64,000 nucleotides of DNA from Flavobacteriaceae bacterium UBA1682 (lineage in GTDB: Bacteria > Bacteroidota > Bacteroidia > Flavobacteriales > Flavobacteriaceae). The translations under genes were made by a program, and so were the position numbers. Location of the stretch: assembly GCA_002320285.1 (NCBI GenBank), contig DCKE01000016.1, forward strand, positions 259 through 64,258, written 5' to 3'. Positions 8,049-18,896 of this stretch are shown one piece after another. The notes beneath the pieces were generated by a model. That model did no database searches. It was not told the DNA's origin and was given only the letters and a program-made list of their open reading frames with translations. Positions within the stretch are counted from its first letter, which is position 1, and the number at the start of each line of letters is the position of its first letter.

Positions 8049-8564
8049 ATGTCAATTAGAAATAATTTTCTTTCTAAACAATTTTTGACTAAGTATGGAA
8101 GCAAACTTCTACACTTAGAAGTCTTTTCATTTCCACATAACAACAGCGGCAGCATGCCTGTTCGCGCTGTTGAAAATTTAGTTCCATTAAGCCAATCTCA
8201 TGAAGGTATATCTTTCATGAGAAAGTGGTCTAAATTATCTCAAAACAAAAACAGAGAAATACACCTACACTCTCAAAACAACAAAACCCTCCTAACGACA
8301 AATGTTTTAGTTACAGCCCATTTAAAACGATGCAAAGAAAGTTTTAATTCATGGATTGATCAACTTAACACTTTATTCTTTTTTCAAACAAAACACCAAA
8401 TAAACACTATTTATTCATTTTTAAAAAATGAGGCAACTCTTCATCATCAAAGAGATACCTTAAAAAAAACTCAAGAGCTGTTCACAAGGATTAAACAAAA
8501 ATCCCTGAATAGTACTTTTTGTATAAGCGCATTTTCTATTAACTTAATCCCTGCTGTATCTTGA
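8049..8564 (+). CDS. unrecognised 171-codon open frame upstream of the polysaccharide genes
   Basis: I do not recognise this protein. It is 171 residues and strongly basic, rich in Asn, Lys, Gln, His and Ser, with only three Gly and two Asp. It has no signal peptide or clear membrane segment. The stop codon TGA overlaps a TTG that is the likely start of the next gene (TTGA overlap), which argues for real, coupled translation. An ATG follows an A-rich leader, and a TAAATTTG (-7 type) lies about 30 bases upstream. The odd composition leaves open that it is an untranslated leader or a decayed gene. Its length resembles UpxY antiterminators, but no NusG-like motif is visible. Confidence 0.45.
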   Translation: MSIRNNFLSKQFLTKYGSKLLHLEVFSFPHNNSGSMPVRAVENLVPLSQSHEGISFMRKWSKLSQNKNREIHLHSQNNKTLLTTNVLVTAHLKRCKESFNSWIDQLNTLFFFQTKHQINTIYSFLKNEATLHHQRDTLKKTQELFTRIKQKSLNSTFCISAFSINLIPAVS

Positions 8565-10549
8565 GAAAAAATTGGCGATCTATTTTAATTAATAATCTTC
8601 ATAAAACTATTACCGATGTTTCCAATCGTTTTGATTTAAGAAACCTCAGATATCTCCCACAGTGGTCTATCCTATTGATTGACATGTGCATGGTATTTAT
8701 CGCTAGTGTATTTAGTTTCTTTATGTTGAAAGGTATCGGTGTAAACGCGAACCCCACTCCTATGGCCTGGGTTATTAGCCCATTCTATTTCGGAATCACA
8801 TTTTTCTATTTCTGGTTTTTCAAAACCTACCTAGGAATTATACGTCATTCGACTTTAATCGATGCGATTAAGCTTTGCATTGCACAATCTGCTACTTTTA
8901 TAACCCTATTTGCCATAAATGAAGGCCTTGAATTATTTACGGGAAGCAAACTGTTTTTGACCACATATCTCTTCTTAAATATCACGATATCCTTTTGTTT
9001 GTTATTGTTCTATAGAATCATTGTCAAACAAGCCTATGAAACTTTATTCACTTCTTCGGAAAGTACTGTTTTAACCCCAGTCATCGTTTTAGTGAACTCT
9101 CGTAACGCGGTAGCAGTTACTTCAGCTTTACGTGCAGAGCGCCCCAAACGCTTTAAGGTCGTTGGCTTTATCACTACGGAGAAACAATTGCCCAATAATC
9201 GAATCATTAACCTACCGGTATTTGACACCGATAAAAAAACGTCTCTTGTGCTTCGATATGCTAAAGCAGAGGCTTTAATTATCACGGACAGCGAAATTAC
9301 AACCTCACAAAAAATTTCTATTGTAGAGGATTGTTTGCATTTCAATTACAAAGTATATAACCTTTCTAAGGTGACGGACTGGAATGACTCCAAAAAAATA
9401 GCTAGTAAAGTTAAAAATATCAAGATCCAAGATTTATTAGAACGCAAACCCATTGAATTGGATTTTACCAAAATTTCGGAACAGCTTAATAATAAAACAG
9501 TGTTGATCACTGGGGCAGCTGGTTCTATTGGTGGGGAAATCGTTTGGCAGGTCACGCGATTTAATCCGTCTAAAATCATTTTAGTTGATCAGGCCGAAAC
9601 ACCGCTACATCACATTTCCCTGGAATTAGAAAAATTACATTGTAAATTCCAGATCATTTCCCTTATCGTCGATGTTAGAAATCTAGATTTGATGGACGAG
9701 GTTTTCAAGAAGCACCAACCCGATGTTGTTTATCATGCGGCCGCCTATAAACATGTACCCTTAATGGAAGATAATCCCTGCCAGGCCATTTTCACCAATG
9801 TAATGGGTTCGAAAAACATGGCAGATTTGGCAGTAAAGCACCATTGTTCTCATTTTGTGATGGTATCTACTGATAAAGCTGTAAATCCGAGCAATATCAT
9901 GGGTGCTAGTAAAAGGATTGCAGAAAAATACGTACAATCTTTGTCCCAACACCTCTCTCTAAACCAGTCTAATAACACCCGATTCATTACCACGCGCTTT
10001 GGCAATGTACTGGGATCGAACGGCTCCGTGGTACCACTATTTACTAAACAAATTGAAGAAGGTGGGCCGATTACGATAACACATCCAGAAATTATCCGTT
10101 ATTTTATGACTATACCTGAGGCCTGTCAATTGGTTTTAGAAGCAGGAGCTATGGGAAATGGAGGAGAAATCTATATATTTGATATGGGGAAACCAGTCAA
10201 AATAATCGATTTGGCACGCAAGATGATTAAAATGGCTGAGTTAATACCCGAACAGGATATAAAAATAAAGATTGTAGGATTAAGACCGGGAGAAAAACTG
10301 TATGAAGAGTTATTAAACGATACCTCTATCACTTTACCGACTCATCATGAGAAAATAATGATAGTCCAAGACGCTCCTGAGTCTTATGAAGTTCTAAACC
10401 ATCAAATACTTGAATTATCACAATATGCATATAAAAACAAAACAATGGAAATGGTTACACAAATGAAAAAAATTGTCCCGGAATTCAAAAGCTTAAATTC
10501 ACAATATGAAAAACTGGATTCCAGCCCCTTATTAATTAATCTTTCATAA
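8561..10549 (+). CDS. membrane-anchored nucleotide-sugar 4,6-dehydratase (WbpM/CapD/FlaA1-like)
   Basis: A polysaccharide biosynthesis dehydratase of 662 residues, acting on UDP-GlcNAc-type substrates on the cytoplasmic side of the membrane. Four hydrophobic segments span about 38-155. A CoA-binding-like Rossmann region follows (about 170-265), then the catalytic short-chain dehydrogenase domain with GAAGSIGGE at 318-326. The active-site segment STDKAVNPSNIMGASKR has the WbpM-type Met-Lys arrangement in place of Tyr-Lys. The first in-frame ATG is only at residue 42, inside the first membrane segment, so the start is probably the TTG at 8561, which overlaps the upstream stop. It is followed by the wza-like gene after 35 bases. 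Confidence 0.9.
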   Translation: MRKNWRSILINNLHKTITDVSNRFDLRNLRYLPQWSILLIDMCMVFIASVFSFFMLKGIGVNANPTPMAWVISPFYFGITFFYFWFFKTYLGIIRHSTLIDAIKLCIAQSATFITLFAINEGLELFTGSKLFLTTYLFLNITISFCLLLFYRIIVKQAYETLFTSSESTVLTPVIVLVNSRNAVAVTSALRAERPKRFKVVGFITTEKQLPNNRIINLPVFDTDKKTSLVLRYAKAEALIITDSEITTSQKISIVEDCLHFNYKVYNLSKVTDWNDSKKIASKVKNIKIQDLLERKPIELDFTKISEQLNNKTVLITGAAGSIGGEIVWQVTRFNPSKIILVDQAETPLHHISLELEKLHCKFQIISLIVDVRNLDLMDEVFKKHQPDVVYHAAAYKHVPLMEDNPCQAIFTNVMGSKNMADLAVKHHCSHFVMVSTDKAVNPSNIMGASKRIAEKYVQSLSQHLSLNQSNNTRFITTRFGNVLGSNGSVVPLFTKQIEEGGPITITHPEIIRYFMTIPEACQLVLEAGAMGNGGEIYIFDMGKPVKIIDLARKMIKMAELIPEQDIKIKIVGLRPGEKLYEELLNDTSITLPTHHEKIMIVQDAPESYEVLNHQILELSQYAYKNKTMEMVTQMKKIVPEFKSLNSQYEKLDSSPLLINLS

Positions 10550-10584
10550 TCAAAATAGAACTTTTACATTTGCAAAAAAAGAAC

Positions 10585-11367
10585 ATGAATAGAAATCTAG
10601 TCACTTATCTCCTAATGTTATTCGCTTTCGTAGCGCTGACCTCTTGTGCTTCCAAGGAAAAATATATATATTATCAAGATATTGAAGCCGTAATCAATTC
10701 TGATGCTACTAGTAAACGATTTGAAACCAAGTTGGTTCCGGATGATTTACTGATGATTGTGGTTTCAGCAGAGGATCCCGAATCTGCTGCACCTTTTAAT
10801 CTATTCACAACTGCTACGGCAGATCCAAGAAATTCGGCTACCACTGGGCAAGTTACTCAACAACTTTACTTGGTTGATGCCGATGGGAATATTGAATTTC
10901 CTATTATTGGAACTTTAAAAATTGGGGGATTAAATAAGTCTCAGGCAATCGTATTGATCAAAAATGAAATCAACAAGTACTTAAAAAATCCTATTATCAA
11001 TTTGAGGATTATGAATTTTAAGGTAACGGTTCAAGGTGAAGTCAATCAACCTGGAGTACATACCATAAGCAGTGAACGCTTAACCCTTCCAGAGGCTATA
11101 ACCCTATCCGGAGATTTATCAACCTATGGATCTCGGAAAAACATTTTAGTAATTAGAGAACAAAACGGAACAAGAACTTTTACACGGGTTGATATTACCA
11201 AAGCAGATTTTATCAATTCTCCTTACTTTTTTCTAAAACAAAACGATATCGTTTACGTTGAACCTAACAAAACAAAGGTTAACTCATCAGTAATCGGTCC
11301 AAACATCAGTATTGGTCTATCTGCATTATCTTTATTAGTAACCATTATAGCCTTATCTGTTAAATAA
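10585..11367 (+). CDS. polysaccharide export outer-membrane lipoprotein (Wza-like)
   Basis: Forms the outer-membrane export channel for capsule or exopolysaccharide. The N-terminal lipoprotein signal ends in LTSC. A Poly_export domain (around PDDLLMIVVSAEDPE through FPIIGTLKIGG) is followed by one SLBB domain (VQGEVNQPGVH) and a C-terminal hydrophobic helix (near ISIGLSALSLLVTIIALSV). I chose the ATG at 10585 (MNRNLV, 260 aa). An in-frame TTG at 10570 overlaps a TACATTTG element (10565-10572) that may itself be a -7 promoter box. The Wzc-like gene starts 6 bases after the stop. Confidence 0.92.
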   Translation: MNRNLVTYLLMLFAFVALTSCASKEKYIYYQDIEAVINSDATSKRFETKLVPDDLLMIVVSAEDPESAAPFNLFTTATADPRNSATTGQVTQQLYLVDADGNIEFPIIGTLKIGGLNKSQAIVLIKNEINKYLKNPIINLRIMNFKVTVQGEVNQPGVHTISSERLTLPEAITLSGDLSTYGSRKNILVIREQNGTRTFTRVDITKADFINSPYFFLKQNDIVYVEPNKTKVNSSVIGPNISIGLSALSLLVTIIALSVK

Positions 11368-11373
11368 CCTTTT

Positions 11374-13785
11374 ATGGAAAATCAACTTGAAAAAGACGAT
11401 CACTCGAGTATCAATATAAGAGAACAAATTGAGAAGTATATAATACATTGGAGGTGGTTTGTATTGAGCCTTTTTATCGTTCTAGTGAGCACCCTTGTAT
11501 ATTTGCGCTATGCTCAGAAACAATATAAAATCAACACTACCATCATAGTAAAAGATGAAAGAAGAGGTGGCGGAATGATGTCAGAAATGGCAGCTTTCTC
11601 CGATTTGGCCATGTTTTCGGGAGGAAAAAGTAATGTTGAAAATGAAACTCAATTAATAAAGTCAAATACGGTTGCTGAAAAAACCGTAAGAAGACTACAA
11701 TTAAATATTGCGTATATCAATGAGGGTCGAGTAAAGAAAACCGAATTATACGACAATGCTCCTTTCCGTTTTAATTTTATCAAACCCGTTTTCGACTTTG
11801 ATCACATTCGCTATACGTTTAATGTAAAGCGAACTGAAGACAACAAATTTGAATTAGCTGATAAGGATTCCGAATTAGGTGTTTTCGCTTACGGAGATAC
11901 CATACAAACCAAGTTAGGAGTTTTAGTGGTGACTAAAAATGCACCTCGCCAAGAACCAACTTTACTGACCAAGTCCTCGGAAAAAAACGCCGCTAAAGAC
12001 CAAGATCAAATCTCCAACAATATTATTGTCGAAATTTTCCCTATTGAAAGTATCGTAACTAACTTTGTAAAAAATTTGACCGTTGCTCCCACGGATAAGT
12101 TTTCCACGGTTATTGATCTTTCCTTAGTTGACGCTACCCCATCTAAAGCGATTGATTATTTAAACGAATTGGTTAAAATCTACAATGAAGAAGCCATTAT
12201 CGACAAACGTTTTGTTTCAGAAAAAACTTCCGAATTTATAGCATCCCGTCTTGAATTAATAACTCAAGAACTCGGTGATGTTGAAAAATCATTAGAGGGC
12301 TATAAACACAGCAACAGACTTACCGATATACCAACAGAAGCGGGGATATTCCTGGAGAATGCTAATGTATTTGAAAAGAATATCATTGAAAATGCTACTG
12401 AGATTAAAGTAGTAACATCGATGATTGACTTTTTGAACAAGAGTAAAGCAGAAGATTTATTACCGTCAAATATCATTACTTCTGACGCAAGTTCTGCCGG
12501 TTTAATCAATCAGTACAACAACATTGTATTGGAGAGAAATCGTTTAAAAGCCAGTTCTACCGCAGAAAATCCAGCTGTTGTGAGATTGGATTCCCAGATT
12601 GCTTCTATGAAAGCATCCGTACAAGAAAGTTTGGCCCGATTGAAAAACTCGTTAGATATCACGAGAAGAGAACTAGAACTCAAAGATCGTGAACTACTTG
12701 CGAAGATCGCTCAGGTACCGCGTCAAGAGAGAGAGTTTAGAATTATTGACCGTCAGCAAAAGGTCAAGGAAGCCATCTATCTATACCTTTTTCAAAAGCG
12801 AGAGGAAACCGCTATTGCTTTAGCTGCAACAGATCAAAATGCAAAAGTAGTTGATACCGCTAAGGCAGGTACGGCTCCTGTTTCACCGAAACAAAGTATT
12901 ATTTTACTGGCTGCTTTAATAATTGGTTTATTAATTCCTTTTGCCGTGATTTACTTAAAGGAATTATTAGATACTAAAATCAAGAATCGTCAAGATATTG
13001 AGAGAGCTACTAAAATACCTTTCTTGGGAGATATACCGCATTCCGAATCGAATACACAGATTATCGATATCAGCAGTCGTTCAAGTACCGCGGAAGCGAT
13101 TAGAATTATTCGTACCAACCTGGAGTTTATGTTGACCAAAACCCCAAAAGGACTTGCCAAAACGATTTTTCTAACTTCAACCTTCCCAAAAGAAGGAAAG
13201 ACCTTTACATCGGTAAATATCGCAGGAACTATAGCCTTGTCTAATAAACGCGTACTTTTAATCGGAATGGATTTAAGAAATCCGCGTTTAGATGATTATA
13301 TCATATTACCGTCAAAAGGGGTATCCAATTTCTTAGCTAGTCAAGAAACAGACATCAATCCTTATATTACCAAAGTAGTTGGTTTTGATAACTTCTTTGC
13401 ATTACCGGCAGGAACTATTCCGCCGAATCCGGCAGAACTTCTAATGGGCTCAAAAGTAGATCAGATGTTTGAAAACTTAAAAAAGGAATTTGATTACATC
13501 GTCGTAGATACCGCACCAGTAAGTCTTGTTACCGACACCTTATTGATTGCTAAACACGCAGATACCTTTATCTATGTCGTTAGAGCAAACTATCTCGATA
13601 AACGTATGTTAAACATACCGGACACTTTATTCCGAGAAAACAAAATACCTAATATGTCAGTGGTGCTTAATGACACCAACACGACCAAAGGATATGGTTA
13701 TGGATACGGTTACGGTTATGGATATGGCCAAGACATGGAAAAAGACACCAGACCATGGTGGAAAAAAGCTCTAAATATGAAATAA
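11374..13785 (+). CDS. Wzc-like polysaccharide co-polymerase with bacterial tyrosine kinase domain
   Basis: An inner-membrane chain-length regulator fused to a BY-kinase (803 aa), partner of the Wza-like protein. A Wzz domain follows the first membrane segment (about 27-47). Coiled coils lie near 290-480, and a second membrane segment near 509-527 is preceded by the proline motif of PCP proteins (APVSPKQS). The kinase has Walker A FPKEGKT, Walker A' LLIGMDLRNP and Walker B IVVDTAP. The first Asp of the usual DxDxR in Walker A' is Gly, which I recall as common in Bacteroidota. The C-terminus has a Gly-Tyr alternating run at 773-785 with six tyrosines, the expected autophosphorylation cluster. 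A terminator follows directly. Confidence 0.93.
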   Translation: MENQLEKDDHSSINIREQIEKYIIHWRWFVLSLFIVLVSTLVYLRYAQKQYKINTTIIVKDERRGGGMMSEMAAFSDLAMFSGGKSNVENETQLIKSNTVAEKTVRRLQLNIAYINEGRVKKTELYDNAPFRFNFIKPVFDFDHIRYTFNVKRTEDNKFELADKDSELGVFAYGDTIQTKLGVLVVTKNAPRQEPTLLTKSSEKNAAKDQDQISNNIIVEIFPIESIVTNFVKNLTVAPTDKFSTVIDLSLVDATPSKAIDYLNELVKIYNEEAIIDKRFVSEKTSEFIASRLELITQELGDVEKSLEGYKHSNRLTDIPTEAGIFLENANVFEKNIIENATEIKVVTSMIDFLNKSKAEDLLPSNIITSDASSAGLINQYNNIVLERNRLKASSTAENPAVVRLDSQIASMKASVQESLARLKNSLDITRRELELKDRELLAKIAQVPRQEREFRIIDRQQKVKEAIYLYLFQKREETAIALAATDQNAKVVDTAKAGTAPVSPKQSIILLAALIIGLLIPFAVIYLKELLDTKIKNRQDIERATKIPFLGDIPHSESNTQIIDISSRSSTAEAIRIIRTNLEFMLTKTPKGLAKTIFLTSTFPKEGKTFTSVNIAGTIALSNKRVLLIGMDLRNPRLDDYIILPSKGVSNFLASQETDINPYITKVVGFDNFFALPAGTIPPNPAELLMGSKVDQMFENLKKEFDYIVVDTAPVSLVTDTLLIAKHADTFIYVVRANYLDKRMLNIPDTLFRENKIPNMSVVLNDTNTTKGYGYGYGYGYGYGQDMEKDTRPWWKKALNMK
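13690..13728 (+). repeat. in-gene Gly-Tyr dipeptide repeat (tyrosine cluster of the BY-kinase)
   Basis: Thirteen codons alternate Gly and Tyr (seven Gly, six Tyr). Codons vary (GGA/GGT/GGC, TAT/TAC), so the DNA repeat is imperfect and selection on the protein is likely. It occupies the position of the C-terminal tyrosine cluster of Wzc proteins. Confidence 0.9.
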
Positions 13786-13790
13786 TACCT

Positions 13791-13820
13791 AAAAGACCTT
13801 CTAAAAGAAGGTCTTTTTAT
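13791..13820 (+). terminator. intrinsic terminator after the polysaccharide export genes
   Basis: A 12-bp perfect stem, AAAAGACCTTCT (13791-13802) and AGAAGGTCTTTT (13806-13817), with an AAA loop, five bases after the stop of the Wzc-like gene. Confidence 0.9.
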
Positions 13821-13896
13821 TTAGGTAGATTTTGAAATTATTTATTTTAAGACAAAAAATTATTGAATTGTAAAGTTTCGTATCAGCGTTTAATAA

Positions 13897-16260
<2,364 letters not shown>

Positions 16261-16283
16261 TTGCACATATAGAATATCATCTA

Positions 16284-16311
16284 AAAAGAGCGACTGTAAA
16301 GTCGCTCTTTT
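16284..16311. terminator. bidirectional intrinsic terminator between icd and the response regulator
   Basis: A 12-bp perfect stem, AAAAGAGCGACT (16284-16295) and AGTCGCTCTTTT (16300-16311), with a GTAA loop. It lies 23 bases after icd and 25 bases before the end of the convergent regulator gene. Confidence 0.9.
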
Positions 16312-16336
16312 AATTTATATCTCTTAGAAATTAAAG

Positions 16337-17044
16337 TTATTTTTCGTGGAAAAAATGGTCCAAAAGAATTTGATATTTTCTACCTATTGGAACTTGATAT
16401 GCATCTCGTAAGTACAACACATTTTTTTCATTTTTGATAATATGTTCTGTATTGACGATAAATGAACGATGCACTTGAAAGAACTGATCCAATACCAAAT
16501 CTGCTTTTATACTCAATAAAGAACCGTAAATAAAATAAGGACGAGGACGCCCAAGAATAAAAATTTTTATATAATTACCCGCACTTTCTATAAATAGAAT
16601 TTCTCCCAACTCTATATCAACCAACTGACCATTCTCCCGGATACTAACATGAGTTTTAATGTCTTTTACCAACTCGCGGTGTTTACAAAACAACTTGGCT
16701 TTTTGAGTAGCCTTTAAAAAATTGACCAACGAAACGGGTTTTAATAAATAATCTACCACATCCAACTGATAGGATTCCAAAGCAAAATTAGAATAAGCTG
16801 TAGTGATGATCGTTATGGGTTTCACTGGTAAAATCTTCAACAGCTCCAACCCAGTTATCAACGGCATATTAATATCCAAAAACAGTATATCAACTTTACA
16901 CTCTTGGAGCTTATGTAAGGCTTCTGAACTGCCATAAGCCTGTCCAACTACGACCAAATCTTCACATTGATTAATATGTGATTGAATAACTTGGTGCGCT
17001 GGTTTTTCATCATCTACTATAAAACAGTTGTAGGAAGTTGCCAT
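16337..17044 (-). CDS. LytTR-family response regulator
   Basis: A two-component response regulator (235 aa) that binds DNA. The receiver domain covers about 5-120 with the acidic pair D11/D12, phospho-acceptor D57 in LFLDINMP and the lysine in DYLLKPVS. The LytTR DNA-binding domain covers about 135-233 (IRENGQLVDIELGEILFIESAGNYIKI, and QVHRSFIVN). Its start lies inside the 3' end of the histidine-kinase gene (28-base overlap), so the two are translated from one message. Its target genes are not shown by sequence; the nearest candidates are the TonB receptor genes 2 kb away. Confidence 0.93.
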   Translation of the reverse strand: MATSYNCFIVDDEKPAHQVIQSHINQCEDLVVVGQAYGSSEALHKLQECKVDILFLDINMPLITGLELLKILPVKPITIITTAYSNFALESYQLDVVDYLLKPVSLVNFLKATQKAKLFCKHRELVKDIKTHVSIRENGQLVDIELGEILFIESAGNYIKIFILGRPRPYFIYGSLLSIKADLVLDQFFQVHRSFIVNTEHIIKNEKNVLYLRDAYQVPIGRKYQILLDHFFHEK

Positions 17045-18081
17045 AAATATAAAACTACTTTAAATTTTTCATTTGTCGACACCAGGTCTAATTTGAACTT
17101 GATTGCGGAGACTTCTAAACGTCTCTTTAGATTTTCCAGCCCCATTTTTGTTCCCTCTACTTTATCAAAATTCATCAAACAGCCATTCTCAATTGAAAAG
17201 ATCAAATTGGATTCAACCAACTTTAAACTCAATGAAACCCGAGCTTTTTCCGTTTGAGCAGAAAACTTCAGCGCATTTTCTACCAGTAAAATAAGCAATA
17301 ATGGGGGGATTTGATGCCTGTAAAAATCCCCGATATACTCTTGAGCAACACTTAAGTCATTACTTTTAAATTGATGATAACTGATGTATTTTTTAATAAA
17401 ATCAACTTCTTCATATATGCTAACATAGTCTTTTTTAGTTGACTCTATCTGATATCGAAGCAAATCTGACAATTCCAGTATTCGATCGGGAGTATCTTTT
17501 GGACTCGCTAAGGCTACACCGTAAAGATTGTTTAATGCATTGAGTAAAAAATGTGGATTGAGTTGTAATTTTAATACCTCCAATTCAGCTTCCGTGTTTA
17601 GCAATTTCTTTTGGGTTGTAATCACATTTTGATGGATCCAAACATGTATAAAATACACTCCAGTGCCGACAAAAGCAATAAAAACCCCACCCCCTATTTG
17701 ATTGGCCAAAGTTTCATGCTCATTGCGATAAAGATTCATCTTAGTTGCAACAAATATGTAAAACGCCCACCATAAAAAGGAAAAGGCGAAAAACTGTTTA
17801 TACCTCTTGTTCAAGAGCAACGGTCTTACAATTATCGTATTGTGCAAGAATATAAAAACATAAATCACCGTCAGTACCAACAACAGCTCTTGTGTGATTG
17901 TTTCCGTTGTCATTACCTCACTGCTATCAAAATACTGAGCAGTAAAAAAAAGCATAAAAAGAAACAGAAACATCATAGAGTTCCTCAACCAAATATTCGA
18001 ATAAGTCCATGTTGTATTCATAACTTCAAAAGTAAAATAAATTGAGCTAATAAAACTTGCCAAATTAAACCAGCAAGACAT
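17017..18081 (-). CDS. LytS-type sensor histidine kinase (His_kinase PF06580)
   Basis: A membrane sensor kinase (354 aa). Four hydrophobic segments lie within about residues 30-150. They are followed by a short coiled coil and the LytS-type phosphoacceptor motif LQLNPHFLLNALNNL with H177. The ATPase part has LLILLVENALKF and the GLENLKRRLE box. No separate extracellular sensor domain is visible, so the signal may be sensed in the membrane. The start at 18081 is an ATG; an ATG at 18021 (residue 21) is equally possible. The gene overlaps the downstream regulator by 28 bases. Confidence 0.92.
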   Translation of the reverse strand: MSCWFNLASFISSIYFTFEVMNTTWTYSNIWLRNSMMFLFLFMLFFTAQYFDSSEVMTTETITQELLLVLTVIYVFIFLHNTIIVRPLLLNKRYKQFFAFSFLWWAFYIFVATKMNLYRNEHETLANQIGGGVFIAFVGTGVYFIHVWIHQNVITTQKKLLNTEAELEVLKLQLNPHFLLNALNNLYGVALASPKDTPDRILELSDLLRYQIESTKKDYVSIYEEVDFIKKYISYHQFKSNDLSVAQEYIGDFYRHQIPPLLLILLVENALKFSAQTEKARVSLSLKLVESNLIFSIENGCLMNFDKVEGTKMGLENLKRRLEVSAIKFKLDLVSTNEKFKVVLYLWQLPTTVL

Positions 18082-18169
18082 TTATCGCTTTTAATAAATA
18101 GACACGTATCGCTACTCTTATTTAAAAATAAGATACATTTACACCACATATATCTAAATCATTTATTTA

Positions 18170-18712
18170 ATGAAAACCTATATTTCGATTTTAAGAGGCA
18201 TCAATGTTGGCAGCCACAAGCGAATTAAGATGGATTCACTTCGTCAAACGTATGAAGGTTTAGGTTTTACAAATGTCCAAATCTATATTCAAAGTGGAAA
18301 TATTATATTTCAATATCGTGAAGAGCAAATCCATTTAATCAAACACTTGATCGAGGATCGAATTTTACAAGAATTTGGTTTCGAAGTGCCTGTTCTGCTA
18401 ATCGATCAAATGATGCTCACTGACATCATTAAAAACAATCCTTATAGTGCTGAATCAGATCTTACATTTCTTCATGTCACGCTGCTATCTTCAAATCCCG
18501 AACAAAAAAACATAGACAAAATCAATCCAAACAACTATCTACCAGACCAATACACGATAAACAATCAAGTGATCTATCTTTACTGTTCAAAGGGTTACGG
18601 CCATACCAAATTAAGCAATAACTTTTTCGAAAGTAAACTACAGTTAAGCGCCAGTACAAGAAATTGGAAAACCCTTTTACAACTAGCGACCATGGTAGAT
18701 CATATCGATTAA
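18170..18712 (+). CDS. DUF1697 family protein
   Basis: A soluble protein of 180 residues. It matches the DUF1697 pattern at its N-terminus: MKTYISILRGINVGSHKRI, then the conserved GLGFTNVQIYIQSGNIIF segment and a C-terminal TKLSNNFFE / RNWKTLLQLA region. The family is widespread in bacteria but its function is unknown. The gene stands alone, divergent from the sensor kinase with 88 bases between the starts. Confidence 0.88.
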   Translation: MKTYISILRGINVGSHKRIKMDSLRQTYEGLGFTNVQIYIQSGNIIFQYREEQIHLIKHLIEDRILQEFGFEVPVLLIDQMMLTDIIKNNPYSAESDLTFLHVTLLSSNPEQKNIDKINPNNYLPDQYTINNQVIYLYCSKGYGHTKLSNNFFESKLQLSASTRNWKTLLQLATMVDHID

Positions 18713-18765
18713 TAACTCTGATCAAAATTTAGTATAAAACACACTTTTAACCATTTTCGTAAAAG

Positions 18766-18817
18766 TATTCCAAATTTTTAATTGATCCATAAATTTTATT
18801 CGAAAACCTTTGGAATA
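18766..18817. repeat. inverted repeat upstream of the TonB receptor promoter
   Basis: TATTCCAAA (18766-18774) and TTTGGAATA (18809-18817) are perfect 9-base inverted arms with 34 bases between them, about 50 bases upstream of the -7 element at 18867. It could be a paired regulator site; no hairpin with a T run is formed. Confidence 0.4.
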
Positions 18818-18866
18818 AATTCGGCTTTTTAAAAAATAATAAGTGTAGAAGTTTCGTTCTAAGTAC

Positions 18867-18874
18867 TAAATTTG
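18867..18874 (+). promoter_or_regulatory. -7 type promoter element for the TonB receptor operon
   Basis: TAAATTTG matches TAnnTTTG, 22 bases before the ATG at 18897. The -33 position has TTTC rather than TTTG, so the promoter may need an activator. Confidence 0.45.
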
Positions 18875-18896
18875 CATCAATAATTAATTAAAAATT

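Noticed and set aside
8049..8564. UpxY/NusG-like antiterminator, suggested by length and place before a polysaccharide locus
   Set aside because: No NusG N-terminal or KOW-type motif is visible; composition is unlike UpxY.
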